Below, one piece after another: positions 1-6,009 of a stretch of 12,669 nucleotides of DNA. The stretch comes from Oscillospiraceae bacterium (lineage in GTDB: Bacteria > Bacillota > Clostridia > Oscillospirales > Ruminococcaceae). The notes under the pieces were generated by a model, which made no database searches, was not told the DNA's origin, and was given only the letters and a program-made list of their open reading frames with translations. The DNA lies in the NCBI GenBank assembly GCA_029068025.1, contig JAIEDJ010000375.1:1-12669 (forward strand), read 5' to 3'. The position numbers and the translations under genes are program-made. Each line of letters begins with the position of its first letter. Position 1 is the stretch's first letter.

Positions 1-22
1 AACATTCTTTGTCACAAAAAGC

Positions 23-54
23 AGCCGGGTCTTAATACATGACCCGGTTGTTTT
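23..54 (+). terminator. Rho-independent terminator, probably bidirectional
   Basis: CCGGGTC (25-31) pairs with GACCCGG (41-47), extended by G-T and A-T pairs at 23-24/48-49, around a 9-nt loop and followed by TTGTTTT. On the minus strand the same stem is followed by CTGCTTTTTG, so it can also stop transcripts from the DUF3793 gene, whose stop lies about 190 nt away. The plus-strand gene it would serve is outside the window. Confidence 0.7.
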
Positions 55-70
55 CAGCTTATATAAAAAC

Positions 71-154
71 CTCTCTCGGGGGAGAGAATAGCGGGGCTCC
101 GGTCTGTCGGTCAGCCCCTCCGTCACTTCGTGACTCCTTCCCACTCGGGGAGTC
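71..154. repeat. Intergenic cluster of short palindromes
   Basis: Four small inverted repeats follow one another: CTCTC/GAGAG (71-85), GGGGCT/AGCCCC (93-98 and 113-118), GTCAC-TTC-GTGAC (122-134), and GACTCC/GGAGTC (132-137 and 149-154), the last overlapping its neighbour. The composition is much more GC-rich than the flanks and there is no plausible reading frame. This kind of block (CCCCTCCGTCAC-TTC-GTGAC and a CTCGGGGAG segment) resembles intergenic repeats of gut Firmicutes, from memory. Function unknown; possibly a degenerate miniature element. Confidence 0.45.
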
Positions 155-241
155 ATCTTTGGAATCCCGAAAAATAACTTTGTTTGAATTATTTTTTATG
201 CCCGACTCGACAGTGCATTTTTTGCGCCGCGAAAAATATAT

Positions 242-808
242 TCATGCTGCCACGGTCAGCTGCCGGACGCTCCGTCCCTGCTCCCAGAGCCGCATATAAA
301 CCGCTTCACATTTCTTGAAGCGCGCAAAGGTCTTTGCCGCTTCACATTCGTTGCAATACACTTTCCAACAGCCCGTGCATTTGCAGTTTTGTCCCTTGTT
401 TGCGATGAATCCGATCACATCATCGATCGGATATCCGAGGAAGATCCCGATTTCGTGCGGAAAATCTCCAAGGTTGGTCAAATGCGCTCTGAGTGTGGAA
501 AGTGCCGCGCCGATATTCGTTCCGCCGTATCCGTTATTTTTAAGGAAGCGTTCAATCTTCGGGCAGCTCAGATCACGGCGCAGCCGGTTCTTTCTGAACA
601 CGTAGATCAAAGCGCGGTTGTTTGTTTCGCGCAGCGCGATCATAGCAACGCCTTTATCGTATAAACGCTTGTTCCACTCGCGAAGTACGTTGTTCAGTTC
701 CATGCGGCGGGCAAACTCAACCGAAAAAAGGCTTGCCGTTTTCAGAGATGCCAGCGTTGGTGAGCAGTGCCGAATCAGATTTTTTTCAATGCTTTCGGAC
801 AAATTCAT
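242..808 (-). CDS. DUF3793 family protein
   Basis: A 188-residue cytoplasmic protein with no signal peptide or membrane segment. It carries the family hallmarks I recognise: HCSPTLASLKTASLFS near the N-terminus (from H14), FPHEIGIFLGYPIDDVIGF in the middle, and a cysteine cluster with C142, C144, C147, C152, C155 and C167 around CTGCWKVY. It ends with a basic patch and LTVAA, also typical. The function of DUF3793 is not established. Its genes often lie near flavodoxin and iron-uptake genes, and the cysteine cluster suggests metal or redox chemistry, but that is inference. The start is supported by a GGAGG ribosome site about 7 nt upstream. The two cysteines of the CNEC motif may be extra relative to relatives I remember. 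The gene has its own promoter with two operator-like dyads and is divergent from a dead TetR gene. Confidence 0.85.
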   Translation of the reverse strand: MNLSESIEKNLIRHCSPTLASLKTASLFSVEFARRMELNNVLREWNKRLYDKGVAMIALRETNNRALIYVFRKNRLRRDLSCPKIERFLKNNGYGGTNIGAALSTLRAHLTNLGDFPHEIGIFLGYPIDDVIGFIANKGQNCKCTGCWKVYCNECEAAKTFARFKKCEAVYMRLWEQGRSVRQLTVAA

Positions 809-839
809 CTTGATCCTCCATAGGTGTAAAATTGTTTGC

Positions 840-857
840 GGTTAGTATGCGCTAACC
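840..857. promoter_or_regulatory. Operator-like dyad, copy 1 (leader of DUF3793 gene)
   Basis: A perfect GGTTAG-N6-CTAACC dyad with spacer TATGCG. It lies in the transcribed leader of the DUF3793 gene, about 30 nt before its start codon. The half-sites and spacing are identical to the copy at 905-922. Confidence 0.7.
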
Positions 858-904
858 ATTCTGTAATAATACATACTTACATTAATTTACGTAATATATT
901 TGTG

Positions 905-922
905 GGTTAGATATAACTAACC
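905..922. promoter_or_regulatory. Operator-like dyad, copy 2 (at the transcription start)
   Basis: A perfect GGTTAG-N6-CTAACC dyad with spacer ATATAA, just downstream of the minus-strand -10 element (929-934). It covers about +1 to +17 of the DUF3793 transcript, a classic repressor position. The size and symmetry fit TetR-family operators. The half-sites also resemble DtxR-type GGTTAG/CTAACC, but the 6-bp spacer differs from the usual DtxR geometry. Confidence 0.75.
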
Positions 923-928
923 GTAATG

Positions 929-957
929 ATTATAACACAAGCCGCGATATTTGTCAA
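929..957 (-). promoter_or_regulatory. Sigma-A promoter of the DUF3793 gene
   Basis: Read on the minus strand: TTGACA (952-957), a 17-nt spacer, then TATAAT (929-934) preceded by TGT, an extended -10. The match is complete to consensus. Predicted start is near 922, giving a leader of about 115 nt. Confidence 0.85.
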
Positions 958-1015
958 TAGATTTTTTGATTTTAAAAAAGAAATGCTAAAGTATAATTGT
1001 AAACATAACGGAGTT

Positions 1016-1217
1016 ATGTAAAGAGGCGACAAATCGGGCGAGGATAAAGAAACCAAAGATCGGCTTATCGAAAGCGCTTGTGCCGAATTTTCCGAAAAGG
1101 GCTGCACAAAAGCCTCGCTTCGGAAAATATGCGCTAACGCGGACATGAAAACTACGAGAGACAAGGCCAATAAGAGACCTTTGTGAACAAGGAAAAACAG
1201 AAAAAGATTCAATTTAA
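1016..1217 (+). pseudogene. Remnant of a TetR/AcrR-family regulator
   Basis: The frame beginning ATG TAA at 1016-1021 continues with KETKDRLIESACAEFSEKGC and TKASLRKICANADMKTT, a recognisable TetR N-terminal helix-turn-helix start. The residues that should follow in the recognition helix (of the GALYYYF type) are missing and the frame stops at 1184-1186. A +1 frame from about 1165 reads RPIRDLCEQGKTEKDSI and stops at 1215-1217. This could be the original C-terminus joined by an internal deletion, but that part is inference. So there are two lesions: a nonsense codon at position 2 (AAA to TAA would suffice) and loss of nearly the whole ligand domain. A TATAAT lies at 992-997 but its -35 is poor (TTGATT, 20-nt spacer). 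The gene was divergent from DUF3793 and so probably the owner of the two dyads between them. Confidence 0.7.
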
Positions 1218-1236
1218 TGTTTTGTTTATTTTTATG

Positions 1237-1253
1237 CCGCACTGTTCGTGCGG
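1237..1253. repeat. Small hairpin between TetR remnant and the surface-protein operon
   Basis: CCGCAC (1237-1242) and GTGCGG (1248-1253) enclose a 5-nt loop. Outer bases GTTTAT (1224-1229) and ATAAAC (1256-1261) can also pair. There is no T-tract directly after it on either strand, so it is not a clear terminator. No gene is visible from 1218 to 1409. Confidence 0.35.
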
Positions 1254-1302
1254 AAGATAAACAGGATAACCCCTGCGGAGGTACTTAAAAACCGAGAATA
1301 AC

Positions 1303-1330
1303 AAGGGACACGGCGCATGTCATGTCCCTT
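1303..1330 (-). terminator. Candidate terminator of the protease/NPxTG operon
   Basis: AAGGGACA (1303-1310) and TGTCCCTT (1323-1330) form an 8-bp stem with a 12-nt loop. Read on the minus strand the stem is followed by GTTATTCT, a modest T-rich tail. It lies about 80 nt beyond the stop of the last gene of the minus-strand cluster, and no other strong candidate is nearby. Confidence 0.4.
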
Positions 1331-1409
1331 TGATATCTGCCGTGAAAGCCCGGGGTGAAAGCATTGCCGGCTGTCAGACTTTTATTTGCACGGCATTGCC
1401 TTAGTTATT

Positions 1410-2291
1410 TTAATCTTTCTTTTTCTTTGCCGCGGAAATGCCGATCACGCAGGTCGCGAGGGCGATGCCGAGTTTGCCGGCAAGCGCCGAGCCGGTGTTT
1501 GGGTTGTCGTTTTTGTCGGGGACGGACGGTTCTTCTGCGCCGTCCAGATACGGAGTGTTGTCGACCATATACATGGGCGTATCATTTCCGCCCTCGGGTG
1601 GCGGCGAATCGGGATAGTTTTCTTCAATGAACTTCAGATATTCCTCCAGCTCAATGAGCTGACGATCGGCAAAAGCTTTCAGCTCATCGCCTATCTCGAT
1701 AATTCCGCCGTTTTCTTCGTTGAGTATTTCGGCATTAACCGGGGTAACATTAGCAGCTGCAATGAATTTGGATATACCGTTGTCAATGTAATAAACAAAG
1801 CCTATCTCATTCACATAAAGCAGCTTGATCTCCTTGCAGTCGGAACTGATTTTTTGCTTTGCCATGATCGCACTTATCCGCTTTGCGTTTGGTGTAAATG
1901 TTACAGAGTATGCTTTGTCTGTCCTCGGGGTATATGTCATACCTCCGTCGAGTGTAAACTCCATTGTGCCTATATAATCTCCGTCCTTATTTATGGCGTC
2001 GGATATATAAACTTGGCTTTCTTCACTCTCATCATGCCGGAAAGGCTTGACATCGAATTTTCCGGTTCTGGCGTAATCATAGATGTTGGTTTTATACGCC
2101 TTCATTACCGTATTAGGGCCAACATAAACCATCTCGCCTTTCCATTCCGTGCTTCTGGCGGCTTTTGCGATCTGCTCTCCGTCAGCCGCATAAACGCTTT
2201 TGCTTGAAAGTATGTCTTCGGCGAACGCCGGAATTGAGAGCGCCGACGCGCAGAGTGCGGCAGCCGCAATTGAGATGATTGTTTTTCTCAT
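1410..2291 (-). CDS. Secreted protein with NPNTG sorting signal (paralogue A)
   Basis: A 293-residue protein with a Sec signal peptide of about 24 residues (cleavage after IPAFA, before EDIL). A soluble domain of about 190 residues contains PNTVMKAYKTNIYDYARTG, RISAIMAKQKISSDC and VNEIGFVYYIDNG. Next comes a charged helical stretch, then a proline/acidic linker. The C-terminus is NPNTG (263-267), a hydrophobic segment, then KKKKD, which fits a sortase-type cell-wall sorting signal. No sortase is in the window. The start at 2291 is chosen because AGGAGG lies 7 nt upstream and the signal peptide begins there; the frame stays open to a TTG at 2348. It is very similar to the next gene upstream (2471-3361) and more distantly to 3434-4288. 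Last gene of the minus-strand cluster. Function not recognised. Confidence 0.85.
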   Translation of the reverse strand: MRKTIISIAAAALCASALSIPAFAEDILSSKSVYAADGEQIAKAARSTEWKGEMVYVGPNTVMKAYKTNIYDYARTGKFDVKPFRHDESEESQVYISDAINKDGDYIGTMEFTLDGGMTYTPRTDKAYSVTFTPNAKRISAIMAKQKISSDCKEIKLLYVNEIGFVYYIDNGISKFIAAANVTPVNAEILNEENGGIIEIGDELKAFADRQLIELEEYLKFIEENYPDSPPPEGGNDTPMYMVDNTPYLDGAEEPSVPDKNDNPNTGSALAGKLGIALATCVIGISAAKKKKD

Positions 2292-2329
2292 AGTAATTCC
2301 TCCTGTAGGCTCAGCGGAGGCGGCAGGCG

Positions 2330-2362
2330 GCGAAAACCGCGCCCCCAAGGCACGGTTTTCGC
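2330..2362 (-). other. 10-bp stem-loop in the leader of paralogue A
   Basis: GCGAAAACCG (2330-2339) and CGGTTTTCGC (2353-2362) form a perfect 10-bp inverted repeat with a 13-nt loop, about 40 nt upstream of the start codon. No T-tract follows on the minus strand. It could be a processing or stability element between cistrons; no function is shown. The rest of the 179-nt gap (2292-2470) is AT-rich and I see no convincing promoter. Confidence 0.5.
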
Positions 2363-2470
2363 GTGTTCACCCCTAAGTTGTTTTTTTATTTTGAAAATTG
2401 CAAATGCTTGGATGTTTGATAGGATATTTTTTTCGCTAATGTGAAAGCTTCAGCTTGTAATTGATTTGTA

Positions 2471-3361
2471 TTATTGGTCTTTCTTTTTCTTTGCCGCAGA
2501 AATGCCGATCACGCAGGTCGCGAGGGCGATGCCGAGTTTGCCGGCAGGCGCCGAGCCGGTGTTGGGGTTGTCGTTTTTGTCGGGGACGGACGGTTCTTCT
2601 GCGCCGTCCAGATACGGAGTGTTATCCGCCATAAACATAGGCGGCGTTTCACTTCCGCCAACAGGTGGCGGTTCGTTGGGATCCAGCTTGTCGAGCACTT
2701 CCCTTTTATATTCCTCATACTCGGCGAGCTTGCGGTCAGCGAAGGCTTTCAGCTCGTCGCCGATCTCGATAATGCCGCCGTTTTCCTCGTTGAGTATTTC
2801 GGCATTCACCATGGTAACGTTAGCAGCCGCAATGAATTTGGATGTACCGTTGTCAATGTAATAAACAAAGCCTATCTCATTCACATAAAGCAGCTTGACT
2901 TCTATGCAGTCAGAACTGATTTTCTGCTTTGCCATGATCGCACTTATTCGCTTCGCGTTTGGTGCAAAGGCTACAGAGTTTGCTTTGTCCGTCTTCGGAG
3001 TATATGCCATACCTCCGTTGAGTGTGAACTCCACTTTGCCTACATAATCTCCGTCCCTATTTATGGCATCGGCTATATACACCTGACTCTCTTCAGTCTC
3101 ATCGTGCCGGAAAGGCTTGACATCAAATTTTCCGGTTCGGGCATAATCATAGATTTCGGTTTCATACGCCGGCATTACCGTATTCGGGTCGACATAAATC
3201 GGCTCGCCATCCCATTCGGTGCTTCCGGCAGCTTTTGCGATCTGATCTCTGTCAAACACATAAACGCTTCTGTCGGAAAGTATGTCCTCGGCAAATGCCT
3301 GTGATGATAGCGCTGACATGCAAAGTGCAGCGGAAATGCCGCAAGTGATAAGTTTTTTCAT
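2471..3361 (-). CDS. Secreted protein with NPNTG sorting signal (paralogue B)
   Basis: A 296-residue close paralogue of the protein at 1410-2291. It has a signal peptide of 24 residues (MKKLITCGISAALCMSALSSQAFA), the same soluble domain with DPNTVMPAYETEIYDYARTG and RISAIMAKQKISSDC, a charged helical segment (DELKAFADRKLAEYEEYKRE), and a short proline/glycine linker. The sorting signal is NPNTG (265-269), a hydrophobic stretch and KKKKDQ, one residue longer than paralogue A. AAAGGAC is a weak ribosome site about 8 nt before the start. The gene begins 72 nt after the stop of the preceding minus-strand gene (3434-4288) and probably shares its transcript. The region encoding the C-terminus is almost identical in DNA to that of paralogue A. 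Function not recognised; probably a cell-wall-anchored surface protein. Confidence 0.85.
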   Translation of the reverse strand: MKKLITCGISAALCMSALSSQAFAEDILSDRSVYVFDRDQIAKAAGSTEWDGEPIYVDPNTVMPAYETEIYDYARTGKFDVKPFRHDETEESQVYIADAINRDGDYVGKVEFTLNGGMAYTPKTDKANSVAFAPNAKRISAIMAKQKISSDCIEVKLLYVNEIGFVYYIDNGTSKFIAAANVTMVNAEILNEENGGIIEIGDELKAFADRKLAEYEEYKREVLDKLDPNEPPPVGGSETPPMFMADNTPYLDGAEEPSVPDKNDNPNTGSAPAGKLGIALATCVIGISAAKKKKDQ

Positions 3362-3433
3362 GATGTTTGTCCTTTCATTTAATGTCGAATGTTGCTTTTA
3401 TTTTTGTTGAATTGCGGCATTGTCTTAGTTATT

Positions 3434-4288
3434 TTAATCTTTCTTTTTCTTTGCCGCGGAAATGCCGATCACACAGGCAGTGAGAGCGATACCGAGTTCG
3501 CCGGCAAGTGCGGAGGACGTGCCGCCGGTGGAGGGATTGCCCGCGCCTCCTGTGCCTCCCGCGCCGAAACCGCCCGCTTCAGCCAAGAGTTTGTTATTTT
3601 CTTCCTCCAGCCGGATCGCTGTCGCTCTGAGGTCTTCGTTTACTATGACCGCATCATAATACGTATTTCCGGGAAAGTAGCTCTGTATAACGCCGCCAGC
3701 TACCTCCCAAGCGGGAACAAGCACCTTTTCCGTGCCGGTGTCGATGTGGTAAACAGCTCCCAGACCGTTTATAAAGACGAGCTTCACTTCTTTGACATTG
3801 GTATCAAAGCCTTTAGCCGCCAGAGCGGATTTGATCGCTTCACTGTGGTAACTGAACGCCGCAGGACAACTGTGTTGCTCAACACCAAAAGTATTATATC
3901 TTGGATAGTAGCAGGAATAATGTACATCCCCATCTTCGGATTCATAAAATTCCACTATGCCGACAAATTCTCTGTTGCTGTCTACAACATCTCCAAAATA
4001 ATCATATCGACCGGGAGTTTGTTCACGTGCTAATTCCAACTTGCCGGTGCGGATGAAGTCGTATATATCCGCATGATAAAACGGCATTATTGTGTTCGGG
4101 TCTAATGTTATGCTTGGAGCGTCTGTAATGTCTGCAATATAGAAATCCACATCAAACTTCGCCACAAGTTCTTCGGCGTTCTCGGCGTAGACAGATCTGT
4201 CCTCGGTGATGTCCGCCGCAAAAGCCTGTGCGGGGAGCGTCGACGCGCAAAGTGCCGCGGCAATGCCGCAATTGATGAGTTTTTTCAT
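3434..4288 (-). CDS. Secreted protein with NPSTG sorting signal (paralogue C)
   Basis: A 284-residue, more divergent member of the same family. The signal peptide is about 24 residues (MKKLINCGIAAALCASTLPAQAFA). The shared frame includes DPNTIMPFYHADIYDFIRTGK, FVGIVEF, VKEVKLVFINGLGAVYHID and a helical stretch (DLRATAIRLEEENNKLL). Its linker differs, being glycine-rich (GGFGAGGTGGAG, 239-250), and is followed by NPSTG (251-255), a hydrophobic segment and KKKKD. The start at 4288 is set by the signal peptide and an AAAGGAC ribosome site; the frame runs open to 4426 but that extension overlaps the upstream protease gene. Only 13 nt separate it from the protease stop, so the two are very likely co-transcribed and perhaps translationally linked. 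It may be a partner or substrate of the protease (inference). Confidence 0.85.
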   Translation of the reverse strand: MKKLINCGIAAALCASTLPAQAFAADITEDRSVYAENAEELVAKFDVDFYIADITDAPSITLDPNTIMPFYHADIYDFIRTGKLELAREQTPGRYDYFGDVVDSNREFVGIVEFYESEDGDVHYSCYYPRYNTFGVEQHSCPAAFSYHSEAIKSALAAKGFDTNVKEVKLVFINGLGAVYHIDTGTEKVLVPAWEVAGGVIQSYFPGNTYYDAVIVNEDLRATAIRLEEENNKLLAEAGGFGAGGTGGAGNPSTGGTSSALAGELGIALTACVIGISAAKKKKD

Positions 4289-4301
4289 AGTGATCGTCCT
4301 T

Positions 4302-4979
4302 TCAATTCGAATTGTTAGAATAGAAATAATATTCCACTCTTTCGGGGTGTCCGGCGGCAGTGAATGTGTAACCGTTAAATAGTTTGTCAGAATTCGGATA
4401 TGTCTCTTCCATACCCCAAGGATCAAAAACCGTAAATTGATCTTTTGCGGCGTTATAATCGGTTATAACAACGACATGACCATACTTATACTCGGCATCG
4501 TAACAACCTGCGAGCACATATTGTCTGCATCGCATTTCCACCTTGATATCATTTATGGCTTTATCGGTAAGCTTGTATCCGATTTTTCCGACTTGACCAA
4601 CATCCACAATTTGAGCGGAAGCACATTCAAGGGCGGCTCGCATATCGCTTAAATATCCGATTTCATCAATGTCAGTTTTTTTGACTTCCATAACTATGGA
4701 ACGCTGCACTCCGTCTACGGTTATATTTCCGTTAGTGTCCTCCCCCCAATATTTAACGCCATTACGTGAATGAAGCCCATCTTTGTTTTCCGGTTGCTGT
4801 GGTTCTTTTGAATACGCCAATCCGCTGTTATGTTCCGCTACCATTTTAGCGGCGGCAGCCCAGCACCAATGGTTTTTATTCTGACCATACGGCTGCGGTG
4901 CCCTTTCTTCGGCAAAAGCCGTCAGGCTCATCGCTAACGCAGCCAAAAGGGCAGCTGCCATTGAAACTAAACGTTTCAT
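4302..4979 (-). CDS. Secreted papain-like cysteine protease
   Basis: A 225-residue protein with a Sec signal peptide (residues 1-23, ending LTAFA). The mature part shows a papain-type active site. Q33 lies six residues before C39 in NHWCWAAAA, the same spacing as the oxyanion glutamine and nucleophile of papain. H168 lies in YGHVVVITDY and D186 in FDPWG. This pattern resembles the AvrRpt2-like/C39-like secreted peptidases. Catalysis starts about 10 residues after the signal peptide, so there is no room for an inhibitory propeptide. CTCCT in the plus strand (AGGAG on the message, 4991-4995) is an 11-nt-spaced ribosome site. It is the first gene of the minus-strand cluster with the NPxTG proteins. 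The substrate is unknown. Confidence 0.8.
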   Translation of the reverse strand: MKRLVSMAAALLAALAMSLTAFAEERAPQPYGQNKNHWCWAAAAKMVAEHNSGLAYSKEPQQPENKDGLHSRNGVKYWGEDTNGNITVDGVQRSIVMEVKKTDIDEIGYLSDMRAALECASAQIVDVGQVGKIGYKLTDKAINDIKVEMRCRQYVLAGCYDAEYKYGHVVVITDYNAAKDQFTVFDPWGMEETYPNSDKLFNGYTFTAAGHPERVEYYFYSNNSN

Positions 4980-5163
4980 AATATGTCACACTCCTGAATT
5001 TTGATTTTAACTCACTTGAAAAGCAAGCATTTGTTTTTCTCCGATCGCACAAAAACTTTCCGCATCATCCTTTCTTAATTCGGCGCTTTTGTTGATAGGG
5101 TACTCAGACCAGCTGCTTTCAGTTTTACCACATCCTCATAAAGGGAATGACAAATTTTCCCTT
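4980..5163 (-). other. Long 5' leader of the protease operon
   Basis: From the predicted start near 5163 the message has about 180 untranslated nt. Its first bases form a hairpin, AAAGGGAA/TTCCCTTT on the message (5157-5164 and 5140-5147), with a 9-nt loop. I compared the rest by eye with common riboswitch and T-box signatures and recognised none. No reading frame of note. Confidence 0.4.
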
Positions 5164-5169
5164 TCTATA

Positions 5170-5198
5170 ATTATATCATACCATAAGCAATTAATCAA
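5170..5198 (-). promoter_or_regulatory. Sigma-A promoter of the protease/NPxTG operon
   Basis: Read on the minus strand: TTGATT (5193-5198), 17-nt spacer, TATAAT (5170-5175) preceded by TGA, an extended -10. It is the best promoter upstream of the protease gene. Confidence 0.75.
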
Positions 5199-5237
5199 CG
5201 TTTTTTTTCGCTGATAATCGCGCTCATTCCATGTCTC

Positions 5238-5268
5238 TGCGTGAAATGTCGAAATTTTGCGTGAAATG
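5238..5268. promoter_or_regulatory. Direct repeat between divergent promoters
   Basis: TGCGTGAAATG occurs at 5238-5248 and again at 5258-5268, exactly 20 bp (two helical turns) apart. It is centred about 55 bp upstream of the -35 of the protease-operon promoter and about 150 bp upstream of the lipoprotein -35. Spacing and position suit a dimeric activator such as a response regulator, which is inference. The remainder of 5199-5403 is AT-rich with no gene. Confidence 0.45.
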
Positions 5269-5403
5269 CACGATTTTTGTATTATTTGTCAAAAAGTCTT
5301 CAAAAAGTTTGTTAAATCTGCCAATAGCAAAAAATCTGTCCGGCGGCTGATTTTTCATTAGTTAGCGGTTTAATTTTTAATATAATTTTTTTTGCAAAAC
5401 ATA

Positions 5404-5432
5404 TTGACTTTTTCGACAGAAAGTGATATAAT
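5404..5432 (+). promoter_or_regulatory. Sigma-A promoter of the zinc-ribbon lipoprotein
   Basis: TTGACT (5404-5409), 17-nt spacer, TATAAT (5427-5432) preceded by TGA (extended -10). Predicted start near 5439, about 43 nt before the start codon. Confidence 0.8.
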
Positions 5433-5481
5433 GTAAAAACAGTGTTGAAAAACTGATAATCATGTGAAAGAAGGTGTCAGT

Positions 5482-5682
5482 ATGAAGAAAATTGCTAAGA
5501 TCGGTCTTTCTGTTGTGGCACTTGCGGCGTTGGCGATCTCTATGACCGGCTGCAGCAGCAAGAAGTGCGATAATTGCGGAAAGAGCTTTTCCAGCGGCGG
5601 AACCACAATGACCGTTCTGGGTCAGGAAATAAACATCTGCGGGGACTGCATGAAGGAAGTCACCGGAGGATTTTTGAGCTGA
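5482..5682 (+). CDS. Small zinc-ribbon lipoprotein
   Basis: A 66-residue exported protein. The N-terminus is a lipoprotein signal: MKK, a hydrophobic run, then MTGC with C24 as the expected lipidated cysteine. The mature part has only about 42 residues with two CxxC knuckles, C29/C32 (CDNCGK) and C53/C56 (CGDC), a treble-clef or zinc-ribbon-like arrangement that could bind one zinc ion. The start is 5482, not the in-frame GTG at 5464, because GAAGG sits about 7 nt before it and the signal peptide begins there. It has its own promoter and is divergent from the protease operon. A metal-binding zinc ribbon on the outer face of the membrane is unusual. Role unknown; metal or redox sensing is only a guess. 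Confidence 0.75.
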   Translation: MKKIAKIGLSVVALAALAISMTGCSSKKCDNCGKSFSSGGTTMTVLGQEINICGDCMKEVTGGFLS

Positions 5683-5794
5683 TCGCTTACATAAGCTCAC
5701 GGGCATCGTTTGAACCGAACAAAGCAAGTCCGCTCCGACATAGCGTCGGGGCGGACTCAGTCTGTAGGAAAAGTTATTTTATGCGTCAAATATG

Positions 5795-5984
5795 TGCACA
5801 AGCGCCTAAGCCAAGTACAACATTGCGCGGGTGATTGCAAATTTCAAAAAGCGCTCCCACAAGTGGGTTTCGCGCAGCGAAACACGCTTTCGGGAGCGGC
5901 TAGGGCAGTGCGCAGCACTGCCCGTTTTTGAAATTTTTTAATAAACAGCCCCTCGTCAACATTATAAAACCAGCCAAGATCAAC
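5795..5984 (-). repeat. ~190-bp intergenic repeat, left copy
   Basis: Inverted partner of 8052-8240. One arm (5920-5984) matches 8052-8116 at about 60 of 65 positions. The other (5798-5850) matches 8190-8240 less well, with AAATTTGCA and CACCC conserved. Between the arms, borders ATTTCAAAAA and TTTTTGAAAT enclose a core of about 75 bp unlike the core of the right copy. The left core contains GCTCCC/GGGAGC around GTTTCG/CGAAAC, then a 9-bp GC-rich hairpin. Confidence 0.65.
5903..5930 (+). terminator. Hairpin with T-tract inside the left repeat
   Basis: GGGCAGTGC (5903-5911) and GCACTGCCC (5915-5923) form a perfect 9-bp stem with a 3-nt loop, followed by GTTTTTG. It fits an intrinsic terminator and could end the lipoprotein transcript, though it lies 220 nt beyond the stop. 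Confidence 0.55.
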
Positions 5985-6009
5985 GTTTTAGAGGTTTATC
6001 TACAAACTG

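Noticed and set aside
1128..1138. TATGCGCTAAC, identical to part of the dyad at 840-857
   Set aside because: It lies inside the TetR coding remnant (ICAN codons) and lacks the other half-site, so it is probably chance.
907..1242. 111-residue minus-strand frame with hydrophobic stretches
   Set aside because: It runs antisense through the TetR remnant and the DUF3793 promoter. It lacks a ribosome site and the plus-strand frame has recognisable homology.
4302..4426. Upstream extension of paralogue C to 4426
   Set aside because: The extension overlaps the protease coding end and would bury the signal peptide; the ribosome site and MKK start at 4288 are better.
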